Assembly: GCA_021296055.1 (NCBI GenBank)
Contig: JAGWBE010000014.1
Span: 1-43,427, forward strand
Length of the DNA: 43,427 nucleotides
Direction of reading: 5' to 3'
Source: Dehalococcoidia bacterium
Lineage (GTDB): Bacteria; Chloroflexota; Dehalococcoidia; Lucifugimonadales; Australimonadaceae
Shown: positions 32,348-39,891 of the stretch, piece by piece
Numbering within the stretch: position 1 is the stretch's first letter
How the letters are laid out: each line of letters starts with the position of its first letter
The notes under the pieces: generated by a model
Seen by the model: the letters and a program-made list of their open reading frames with translations, nothing else
Databases searched by the model: none
What the model was told of the DNA's origin: nothing
Program-made: the position numbers and the translations under genes

Positions 32348-34423
32348 ATGACCACCGACCCGCAACCCAACGAGGAGCGCCCCTGTTGGTTCGTCGAAAC
32401 GAATTTCATAGGGGTCAATGGCTGGGCTGAGCGATTCCTGCGACAAGGTATCGTCAACCAGGATGCCCGCTACGAGGACATGGTGAAATCCATGCAGCGT
32501 GGAGACCGTATCGCCGTGAAATCCACCTTCATCCAGGAGCACGAACTCCCCTTCAAGTACGAAGGAGTTCCCATTCCGGCTATGGAAATCATTGCCATAG
32601 GGACGGTTACCAGGAACCCGGGAGACGGAACAAGCCTCGGAGTAGAATTGGTTCGCCGAAACTTTCCTCAAAATTGGTACTTCTACACGAACTCTAGCGC
32701 TATTTGGGAAGTCTCTCCGAATTCTGGAGAATGGATGAAAGATGCGCTAATTCGTTATACCTTCGAAGGTGAACGTCAAGACCATGACCATTTCTTACAG
32801 GAATGGAACACGGAAAGGATAAATCCATGGGACTCGTTCGTCGCTCGTGCGCAAGCCTATCTTGGTACAGGGAAACTAGGCGAAGACGAGGTTGACTACA
32901 AGCTCCGCATAGCGAAGCTACTCTCACCGATACGCCAAATACTGTTGGAATCGCCAACCAGTGACTGGCAAAACCAACTCAAGATCGCTCTTGAGAATGG
33001 AGACAACAACCTTATTGATCGCCGCTTTAGCTTGCCGCCATTCACTGACTGGCTTCACGAATACTCGAACGATGCGCTCGAGGCATTGAAATCACTATGG
33101 AAACTTCCTGAGCATGAGACGATAGAAGAAAAAGTTCAGGCGTTTGCAGATCAAATCACTGCATTTATGCAAAACGGAAGACCGATATCGCCTGGCGTAC
33201 GGGCAAACATCATCTCGGTCCTGCTTATGGGTATAAGCGCCGCGAATTACCCGCCATACCAGGCGACCCCGTTCAAGTGGGCTTATAAGCAAACAGGCTA
33301 TCCTGCGCAACCGATGGGCGCCTCTGCCGGAGAACAGTACTCCCATGCCTTGCGCTTCCTTGATCAATTCATTGAAGAAGCTGACAAGCGCGGCGTTCAC
33401 CTGCGCCATCGCCTTGACGCACAATCGGTTGTCTGGGCGCTCCACGGTGGCCGCGATGAATCGGATCCGCCTCTACCTCCGACGCTCCCACCCGTAGTGG
33501 AGCCCGACCTCCCGGCGCTCGCTGCTCGCCTCTACTACCCCGACGCCTCCTTCCTGGAGAAAATCCGCTCGCTCCTCGAAGACAAACGCCAGGTCATTTT
33601 CCAAGGCCCGCCCGGCACCGGCAAGACCTTCGTCGCCCGCGCACTCGCAAAGCACCTTGCTGGCTCGACGGGCAGCGTGGAGCTCGTCCAGTTCCACCCC
33701 TCCTACGCCTACGAGGACTTCATCCAGGGCTACCGGCCCTCGCTCACAGCCAACGGCCAGCCCTCTTTTGCGTTGAGGGATGGGCCGCTGCTGCGGGCGG
33801 CGAAGGCCGCGAGAGGCGAACCGGACGCCAAGCACTACCTCATCATCGACGAGATCAATCGCGGCAACCTCGCCAAGGTGTTCGGCGAGCTCTACTTCCT
33901 CCTCGAGTATCGCGACGAAGCGATACACCTCCAATACGCGGAGGACTCGGACGACCGATTCTCTCTGCCGCCCAACCTCTACATCATTGGGACGATGAAC
34001 ACCGCCGACCGCTCCATCGCGCTGGTCGACTTGGCGCTGCGCCGCCGCTTCGCCTTCGCCGAGTTCGACGTGCGCGAGGAACCGGTAAAGGGTTTGCTCG
34101 GCCGCTGCCTCAAGAAAAACGCGTCCGGCATGGAATGGCTAGCTGATGCGGTCGACCACGCCAACGAGCTGCTGAGCGACCGCCAAGCCGCCATCGGCCC
34201 CAGCTACTTCATGCGCCAGGGCGAGATGACCGAAAATCGCGCCAAGCTCATCTGGCAGCACGAAGTTCTGCCGTACATCGAGGAGCGCCTCTACGGAGAG
34301 GAGGGTGTGCGGGGCAAATTCGCCTTCGACAAACTGAAGAATCAGCCCGCGCCGACCAACGACCAACCAGACATCGGCGCGACTGAGAGTGAGGACGACG
34401 ACACGAGTGATGCGCAAGTTTGA
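32348..34423 (+). CDS. mcrB: McrB-type AAA+ GTPase of a type IV restriction system
   Basis: 691 residues. The N-terminal about 360 residues form a probable modified-DNA recognition region; CWFVETNFIGVNGWAERF and MQRGDRIAVKSTF look PUA/EVE-like, though this is tentative. The C-terminal motor has Walker A GPPGTGKTF, Walker B HYLIIDEINRGNLAKVFGEL and the McrB signature IGTMNTADRSIALVDLALRRRF. McrBC cuts DNA with modified bases, so it limits phages. The two halves differ in GC: 32701-32760 is 40 percent, 33601-33660 is 72 percent, with a break near 33440-33480. McrC overlaps its end by 14 bp. Confidence 0.9.
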   Translation: MTTDPQPNEERPCWFVETNFIGVNGWAERFLRQGIVNQDARYEDMVKSMQRGDRIAVKSTFIQEHELPFKYEGVPIPAMEIIAIGTVTRNPGDGTSLGVELVRRNFPQNWYFYTNSSAIWEVSPNSGEWMKDALIRYTFEGERQDHDHFLQEWNTERINPWDSFVARAQAYLGTGKLGEDEVDYKLRIAKLLSPIRQILLESPTSDWQNQLKIALENGDNNLIDRRFSLPPFTDWLHEYSNDALEALKSLWKLPEHETIEEKVQAFADQITAFMQNGRPISPGVRANIISVLLMGISAANYPPYQATPFKWAYKQTGYPAQPMGASAGEQYSHALRFLDQFIEEADKRGVHLRHRLDAQSVVWALHGGRDESDPPLPPTLPPVVEPDLPALAARLYYPDASFLEKIRSLLEDKRQVIFQGPPGTGKTFVARALAKHLAGSTGSVELVQFHPSYAYEDFIQGYRPSLTANGQPSFALRDGPLLRAAKAARGEPDAKHYLIIDEINRGNLAKVFGELYFLLEYRDEAIHLQYAEDSDDRFSLPPNLYIIGTMNTADRSIALVDLALRRRFAFAEFDVREEPVKGLLGRCLKKNASGMEWLADAVDHANELLSDRQAAIGPSYFMRQGEMTENRAKLIWQHEVLPYIEERLYGEEGVRGKFAFDKLKNQPAPTNDQPDIGATESEDDDTSDAQV

Positions 34424-35627
34424 CCTTAAAGAGCACTGTTCGAAAGAGGAGCGTCTCAACGCCTCTGAGCGGGCAGTGCTAGTGGGGCATGCCCGCGCTC
34501 TAGACCTTTCGATTACGCCCACTTCTAGCGAAGACACCTATATTCTTCGGCCCGGCTCCACCGTCGGCGCCGTCGAGATTGACGGCCTCTCCGTCCGCAT
34601 CGAGCCGAAGATAGGCATCACCCAACTTCTCTCCATCGCCTGCTACGCCATCGACAAGGTGAAATTCCAGCCGACCGACTTCGACTTCCCTGAGCATCCT
34701 GCACTCTCCGACGCGCTGGCAATCGCCCTTGAGCGCGCCGCGCGCTACGCCTTCGCGCGCGGCCTGCTCCACGGCTACCGCACGGAGGAAGAGGCGCTCC
34801 ACACCGTCCGCGGCCGCATCCGCTTCGACGATCAGTTGCGGCGCAGGTTTGGCGTCCCGCTCCCCGTCGAAGTCCGCTACGACGAGTTCACCGACGATAT
34901 CCCAGCTAACCGGGTGATCAAGGCGGCGGCGCGCAGGCTCGCCGGGATGCGCCTGCGTTCGGACAAGGCGCGCGTCGGCTTGGGCTGGATAGCAGCGATG
35001 CTGGACAATGTCTCCCTTCGAGAGTACGCCCCCAACGATGTGCCAGACATCACGTTCGACCGCCTCAACGCGCACTACCGCGCCGTAGTCGCCCTCGCGC
35101 GCCTCGTCCTGCAACGCAACGCCTTCGAGGCCGCCCGCGGCGCCGTCCGCGCCTCCGGCTTCCTGATGGACATGAACGAGGTCTTCCAAGGCTTCGTAAC
35201 CGTCGCCCTCCGCGATGTGCTTGGTCTCACCGAGCGCGAGTTCGGCGAGTACAACGTTGGCACGCTCGACGAAGAAGGAGAGAGCGGGCGCCTGAGGCCC
35301 GACCTCGTATGGCGCGGCGGCGCGCGCGATATCTTCGTCGGCGACGCGAAGTACAAGAACATCACGGGCGAACGCGTCCCCAACACCGACCTCTACCAAC
35401 TCCTCGCCTACACGACAGCCCTCAACCTGCCCGGCGGCCTTCTTATCTATGCAAAGGGCGAGGCGGACGCCGCTGCCTACACCGTCAGGAACGCTGGCAA
35501 ACGCCTCGAAGTCGCCGCCCTCGACCTGGAGGGCACGCTTGACGACGTGCTCGCCCGCATCGCCCGCATCGCCGAGGACGTGCGCCGCCTCGCGGGCAAA
35601 GCGCCTTCCGTCCGCCTTGCGTCATAG
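34410..35627 (+). CDS. mcrC: McrC-type nuclease subunit of the type IV restriction system
   Basis: 405 residues from the ATG at 34410. McrC binds the McrB ring, stimulates GTP hydrolysis and supplies the nuclease. The N-terminal beta domain includes VGAVEIDGLSVRIEPKIG; the middle FTDDIPANRVIKAA is a McrC hallmark. The C-terminal PD-(D/E)xK nuclease is RLRPDLVW...IFVGDAKYK. The stop codon TAG at 35625-35627 is itself the first part of a family B repeat. GTG at 34389 is another possible start. Confidence 0.9.
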   Translation: MRKFDLKEHCSKEERLNASERAVLVGHARALDLSITPTSSEDTYILRPGSTVGAVEIDGLSVRIEPKIGITQLLSIACYAIDKVKFQPTDFDFPEHPALSDALAIALERAARYAFARGLLHGYRTEEEALHTVRGRIRFDDQLRRRFGVPLPVEVRYDEFTDDIPANRVIKAAARRLAGMRLRSDKARVGLGWIAAMLDNVSLREYAPNDVPDITFDRLNAHYRAVVALARLVLQRNAFEAARGAVRASGFLMDMNEVFQGFVTVALRDVLGLTEREFGEYNVGTLDEEGESGRLRPDLVWRGGARDIFVGDAKYKNITGERVPNTDLYQLLAYTTALNLPGGLLIYAKGEADAAAYTVRNAGKRLEVAALDLEGTLDDVLARIARIAEDVRRLAGKAPSVRLAS

Positions 35628-35650
35628 GGGCAGGTTTCAAGCCTGTCCTC
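35625..35650. repeat. Intergenic hairpin repeat family B, copy 4 (overlaps the mcrC stop)
   Basis: TAGGGGCAGGTTTCAAGCCTGTCCTC. The mcrC stop codon lies within the repeat. Confidence 0.7.
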
Positions 35651-35662
35651 CCTTCTCCCTCT

Positions 35663-35691
35663 CCGTTCGCCCTGAGGGAACTCGAAGGGCG
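35663..35691. repeat. Intergenic repeat family C, copy
   Basis: CCGTTCGCCCTGAGGGAACTCGAAGGGCG, the best match to the family C consensus. Confidence 0.7.
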
Positions 35692-35717
35692 CTCCGTGTG
35701 CTAGGGTAGGGCGCGCT

Positions 35718-36140
35718 ATGCCCCGCGTCAGCATCATCCCCGGCATGCGCTACGACGACGCCTTCGCCGCCATCGACTGGCTCTGCGCGGCGTTCGGCTT
35801 TCAGCGCCACCTAGTGGTGCCCGACGACGCGGGCGGCGTCGCCCACGCCCAACTCACCCTCGGCGAGGCGATGATCATGCTCGGCTCGACGCACGAGAGC
35901 GCCCACGACAGCCTCCTCAAGCAGCCGCGCGAGGCGGGTGCCGTCACCCAAAGCCCCTACGTCGTCATCAGCGACATCGACGCCCATTACGAGCGGGCGC
36001 GCAAGGCGGGCGCGGAGATCGTCTTCGAGCTGGAAGAGCAACACTACGGCGGCAAGCTCTACTCCGCCCGCGACCCCGAGGGCCACCTATGGAACTTCGG
36101 CTCCTACGACCCGTGGGCGGAGCAGCACAGCGAGGGGTAA
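35718..36140 (+). CDS. VOC (glyoxalase/PhnB-like) protein
   Basis: 140 residues forming one VOC unit: YDDAFAAIDWLCAAFGFQRHL, AHAQLTLGEAMIMLGS, SPYVVISDIDAHYERARKAGAEIVFE and ARDPEGHLWNFGSYDPW. The end GHLWNFGSY is like PhnB-type members. Metal ligands can be guessed (His in GVAHAQL, Glu in the closing strand) but not proven. The DUF1761 gene follows after 4 bp, so they are one operon. Confidence 0.85.
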   Translation: MPRVSIIPGMRYDDAFAAIDWLCAAFGFQRHLVVPDDAGGVAHAQLTLGEAMIMLGSTHESAHDSLLKQPREAGAVTQSPYVVISDIDAHYERARKAGAEIVFELEEQHYGGKLYSARDPEGHLWNFGSYDPWAEQHSEG

Positions 36141-36144
36141 GCCG

Positions 36145-36564
36145 ATGGTCATCGACTTCGACGGCGTCAACTACCTTGCGGTCTTGGCTGCGGTGGTGCT
36201 CAACATGGCGCTTGGCGCGCTGTGGTACTCGCCGCTGCTGTTCGGCAGGCCCTGGATGGCCGTTCACGGCTTCACCGAGGAGAGCATCAAGGAGTCCGGC
36301 GGCGCGGGGACGGGCTACGCGGTGAGCGTCATCGTCTCCGTCGTGCTCGCGTTCGCCGTCGCCCTGCTCGCGGAGGCCGCCGGCACCGACACGGCGGTTG
36401 ACGGCCTGCTCCTCGGCCTGCTGCTCGGATTGGGGTTCGTCGCCACGACCGTCGGCGTCAACTACGTCTTCGAGTCCAGACCGCGCAAGCTCTACCTCAT
36501 CAACGTGGGCTACCCCGTCGTCTCCATCGCGTTGATAGCCCTGCTCATCGGCGCCTGGCAGTAA
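36145..36564 (+). CDS. DUF1761 membrane protein
   Basis: 139 residues with four hydrophobic segments, near 8-28, 55-75, 82-102 and 115-136. YLAVLAAVVLNMALGALWYSPLLFGRPWM at the N-terminus is typical of DUF1761. No function known. Its last 20 bases overlap the convergent aspartyl protease gene. Confidence 0.85.
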   Translation: MVIDFDGVNYLAVLAAVVLNMALGALWYSPLLFGRPWMAVHGFTEESIKESGGAGTGYAVSVIVSVVLAFAVALLAEAAGTDTAVDGLLLGLLLGLGFVATTVGVNYVFESRPRKLYLINVGYPVVSIALIALLIGAWQ

Positions 36565-36949
36565 GGGTGCCGCGTTCCTGCTCCTTAAGCACGCGCGCCA
36601 ACCACCCGCCCACGGGCATGAGCCGCTTCCGAACCGGATTGACGCCCAGGAATGCGCCCTCCAGCGCCAGCGCCCCCAGCAACGCCGCCGACCCTTCCTC
36701 GTTGAACAGCACTTGCGTAGTGATTTCGCGGCCGCCTACGCGCACCCACGCATGGCCAACGTCCATCTCCCGCGTTTCGCCGTCGGCGAACTCGAACCCT
36801 TGCTTCCACGCCGGCTCCACGCCCAGCCCGCGCAGCAGCGACGCGGGCGCGGAGACGATGGACGCGCCGGTGTCCACGAGCGCGTCCACCGTCGCCCACC
36901 GCTCGCGGTCCAGCCCGCCTATCGCTATCTCAGTGCTGAACGTGCCCAT
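36545..36949 (-). CDS. Clan AA (retropepsin-like) aspartyl protease
   Basis: 134 residues. A single retropepsin-type domain with the catalytic VDTGASIVSAP at residues 26-36, a flap region around ADGETREMDVGHAWVRVGG, and the second conserved segment ALLGALALEGAFLGVNP. Such proteins act as homodimers. AGGAAGG lies upstream of the ATG. The tail overlaps the DUF1761 gene by 20 bp. No retroelement is nearby, so it is a stand-alone bacterial gene. Confidence 0.82.
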   Translation of the reverse strand: MGTFSTEIAIGGLDRERWATVDALVDTGASIVSAPASLLRGLGVEPAWKQGFEFADGETREMDVGHAWVRVGGREITTQVLFNEEGSAALLGALALEGAFLGVNPVRKRLMPVGGWLARVLKEQERGTLTARRR

Positions 36950-37069
36950 CGGCCTACCTTCCTACCCGCCGGTCTTTCCGCCATCGTAGCGCTCTCCGCG
37001 CTGCGAGGGTAGGGGCGCGTGTCACGTCTGCGCCACGCTCAGTCAGAGCGAAAGGGATGCCAGTCCCCG

Positions 37070-38386
37070 CTACCGCACCTGCCCCGGCGTGTCGACGAAC
37101 TTCACCTCGTACGCCTCCATCGGCGGGCGCGGCGTCCAGTTGCCCTCGCGCGGCTGGATGCCCCGCGCGTGCTTCGACACCAGCATCCGCCACTGCGTCA
37201 GCGCGTAGTCCGGCTTGTACATCCGCTCGCGCCGCCACCAGCCCTCCCGCCGGTAGGCGTGGTGTATCTCCGCGCGCCCGAACGCGTCGAAGTTGTTGAA
37301 CCCCTCCACGCCCGAACCCGGCGTCGACCACACCAGCGGCCCCCACTTCTCCTCGCACTCCGCGTGGAACCGCTCCTCGTCCTCATCCGTGTCCACGTAG
37401 GCCGCCTGGAGGATCGTGTACATGTGGTGGTCGGCGTCCACCGGCACGTACCACTCGTAGTGAATCATGCTCGGCTGCGGGAATCCGATTCCCTCCATCG
37501 TGCACGGCATGTACCACGCGCCGCCCCCGTACTCGCCGCCCACGATGTCCGCTGAATAGTTCTGCGGCGGGGGCGCCGCCTCTGTCGCCGCCTTGGCTTG
37601 GAGGCGCTGCCCCTCGATCTCCGCCTCCCACACCAGCGTGAACTGCGTGTGCTGCAGGATGATGCCCTTCGTCCGCCCTTCGCGCTCCTCCACTTTGATC
37701 TGATCCTTCGTCGCCGCGTAGAAGCCCAGCGGCACGGGGAAGTAGCCGCGCTGCACGATGTCCGACCCCCGATGCCCGTACACGTGCCCCGGGTCGAAGC
37801 CGTTCTCCACAGCGGGCCGCCAGTTGCACGGGATGAGCACGCGCACCAGCGGATGGAACGCGATGCGCCGCTCCCCCCGCACCGCCTTCATGAACTCCGG
37901 CGGCAGGTCTTCGTCCGGCGACACCGGCTCGCCGTCGCCGATGTAGACGAAGATGGCGCGGTTCATCTCGCGCACGTGGTACGACTTGATCGACGCCTTG
38001 CCGATGATGGCGCCGCCCGGCTCGCTGATGACCTGCACGAGATTGCCGTCCCGCCAGTCGTAGGTGAACCCGTGCAGCCAGCACGTGATGGTGTTCTTCG
38101 TGTAGCACTCCGGCTGCGCCGAGAACGCCACGCCCCGGTGCACGCACCTGTCCTCTACGCAATAGACGACGCCGTCGATGCGCTTGAAGAGCAGCCGCTC
38201 CCCGCAGATGGTCGCCGTCTGAATCTCACCCTCCTTCAGCTCGTGGCTGAACAGGGCGGGGTACCAGTAGTTGCGCAGCCCCATCTCCGCGTCGATGTAG
38301 CGCTCCCACGGCTTCTGCCGCTCATACGCCTCGACGCTCTCCCCCAACTGAGCCTCTTCCGTCTCGCGAGACAGTTCCTTGACCAT
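37070..38386 (-). CDS. Rieske non-haem iron oxygenase, CarAa-like
   Basis: 438 residues. The Rieske cluster ligands are Cys81, His83, Cys102 and His105 (RCVHRG, CWLHGF). The mononuclear iron site is ENGFDPGHVYGH with His201 and His205 (H-x3-H), like CarAa of carbazole 1,9a-dioxygenase, an alpha-only homotrimer. RNYWYPALFSHEL is a conserved N-terminal feature of this branch. It needs a ferredoxin and reductase, neither of which is here. Transcribed alone on the minus strand; it differs in type from the two other Rieske enzymes of the window. Confidence 0.88.
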   Translation of the reverse strand: MVKELSRETEEAQLGESVEAYERQKPWERYIDAEMGLRNYWYPALFSHELKEGEIQTATICGERLLFKRIDGVVYCVEDRCVHRGVAFSAQPECYTKNTITCWLHGFTYDWRDGNLVQVISEPGGAIIGKASIKSYHVREMNRAIFVYIGDGEPVSPDEDLPPEFMKAVRGERRIAFHPLVRVLIPCNWRPAVENGFDPGHVYGHRGSDIVQRGYFPVPLGFYAATKDQIKVEEREGRTKGIILQHTQFTLVWEAEIEGQRLQAKAATEAAPPPQNYSADIVGGEYGGGAWYMPCTMEGIGFPQPSMIHYEWYVPVDADHHMYTILQAAYVDTDEDEERFHAECEEKWGPLVWSTPGSGVEGFNNFDAFGRAEIHHAYRREGWWRRERMYKPDYALTQWRMLVSKHARGIQPREGNWTPRPPMEAYEVKFVDTPGQVR

Positions 38387-38493
38387 CGCGACCCCCTAGC
38401 GGCCAATCTCGTGGCCAATGCTGCGCCGCCCCGCCGCCCAAGTCAAGACGCCCTCTCCGATGCCCACGTACCCTCTTCCGTCGTTCTGCGAAG

Positions 38494-38648
38494 GGAGACC
38501 TTTGCGTAATCCCGGGCCTCTTCACGCGGGGAGTGCCGGGGGGCGGCCAGCCCCTCGGCTGGGGGAGTAGCGGCGTGGTTACGCAAAGGTCTCCGAAGCT
38601 TGTCCCCGCGAAAGCGGGGAGCGGGAATCTCGCTTCGATTCGGACGGG
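38494..38648 (+). repeat. MITE-like repeat family A, copy 5 (perfect terminal inverted repeats, short core)
   Basis: A perfect 16-bp inverted repeat: GGAGACCTTTGCGTAA (38494-38509) and TTACGCAAAGGTCTCC (38579-38594), 101 bp from end to end. The first core hairpin is kept but the second hairpin and T-run are deleted. It is followed by the usual GTCCCCGCGAAAGCGGGGAG tail. Confidence 0.85.
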
Positions 38649-38744
38649 CAGGATGGCGCTGATGCGGCGCTGGCGCGCACGCCGCTGCCGAACCCATTCG
38701 CGAAACGAAGCGTGATAGAGTGATAGGCTAGGGGACGCCCGCCG

Positions 38745-39872
38745 ATGAAGCCGCCAACCCAACAGCACCGGGTGGAGGAGCTTCGATTGACCTCGACCCA
38801 ACGCAGGGAACCCGTAAACACCCCCTTGCCCTCCCCGTTCCCGGAGGGCTGGTACCTCGTCGCAACCCGCCAGGCCCTGCGAAAGGCGGGACTTATCCAA
38901 AAGACCTGGATGGGCGAGACCATCGTCGCCTGGCGCCAGGACGATGGTCGCGTCTGCGTCGCCGAGTCCACTTGCCCCCACCTCGGCTCCGACCTCGGCC
39001 CCGCCGCCGGAGGCCGCGTCCGCGCCGGACGCCTCGTCTGCGCCTTCCACGGCTTCGAGTACGACGCGGCCGGCCAATGCGTCGCCACTCCCTTCGCCGA
39101 CCCGCCTAAGACCGCTCGCCTGCGCGTTTTCGAGACCCACGAGATTGCCGGCCTCATCTTCGCCTGGTGGGGCATCGACGGACGAGAGCCGCAGTGGAGC
39201 CTGCCCGACGACGCCCTTGAGCACGCAGGCTGGAGCGCCCTGGCGATCAAGACGCTCCGCTTCCCCGGCCATCCCCAAGAGACCACCGAGAACTCCGTTG
39301 ACCTAGCCCACCTGCGCTACGTCCATGGCTACGACAGCGTGAGCCGCGCCGACAAACTGCTGGTGGACGGCCACTACCTCGAGAGCCGCTTCGACTTCAG
39401 GCGCACGCGAAGGCTCGGCAAGATCGCGCGCCTCACCTTCGACATCTCCGCCTACACGCGCATCTACGGCCTCGGCTACTCCTTCGTCGAGATACGCGAG
39501 CACACCATCGGCATGGACCTGCGCCTGTGGGTGCTCGCCACTCCCGTTGACGGCGAACTCATCGACATGTCCCTCGTTTCGCAGGTGCGGGAGATACGCG
39601 CCCCCAAGCGGCGTGTCGCCGGCCTCGGCTTCCTCCCGCCCAGGCTGCGCGCCCCCCTTATGAACAAGTTCATCAGCGCTATGCAGGAACGGGATGTCCG
39701 CCAGGACGTCGTCATCTGGGGCGCCAAGCGCTACCGCTCCCGCCCCCGCCTCGCCCGCTCCGACGGCGAGATTATGCCCTTCCGCGCCTACTGCGCCCAG
39801 TTCTACTCCGCTCCCCGCGACGACGTGGAGGAACGCCCCATTCCCAGCGCGCCCGACGCGGCTGTGCGCTGA
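38745..39872 (+). CDS. Rieske oxygenase resembling sterol-acting (DAF-36/SdmA/KshA-like) members
   Basis: 375 residues. The Rieske ligands are Cys77, His79, Cys99 and His102 (CPHLGSDL, CAFHGFEY). The iron site is ENSVDLAHLRYVH with Asp186, His189 and His194 (H-x4-H), close to the E-N-x-x-D-x-A-H-L pattern of cholesterol 7-desaturase DAF-36/Neverland and other steroid Rieske enzymes. A TTG at 38787 with GGAGGAG 6 bp upstream may be the true start. It is the first gene of an operon with an RND transporter (19 bp gap) and a sterol C-24 methyltransferase homologue. Sterol or steroid substrate is inferred from motif and neighbours. Confidence 0.82.
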   Translation: MKPPTQQHRVEELRLTSTQRREPVNTPLPSPFPEGWYLVATRQALRKAGLIQKTWMGETIVAWRQDDGRVCVAESTCPHLGSDLGPAAGGRVRAGRLVCAFHGFEYDAAGQCVATPFADPPKTARLRVFETHEIAGLIFAWWGIDGREPQWSLPDDALEHAGWSALAIKTLRFPGHPQETTENSVDLAHLRYVHGYDSVSRADKLLVDGHYLESRFDFRRTRRLGKIARLTFDISAYTRIYGLGYSFVEIREHTIGMDLRLWVLATPVDGELIDMSLVSQVREIRAPKRRVAGLGFLPPRLRAPLMNKFISAMQERDVRQDVVIWGAKRYRSRPRLARSDGEIMPFRAYCAQFYSAPRDDVEERPIPSAPDAAVR

Positions 39873-39891
39873 ACCTCCGAGGAGTGCTTCT

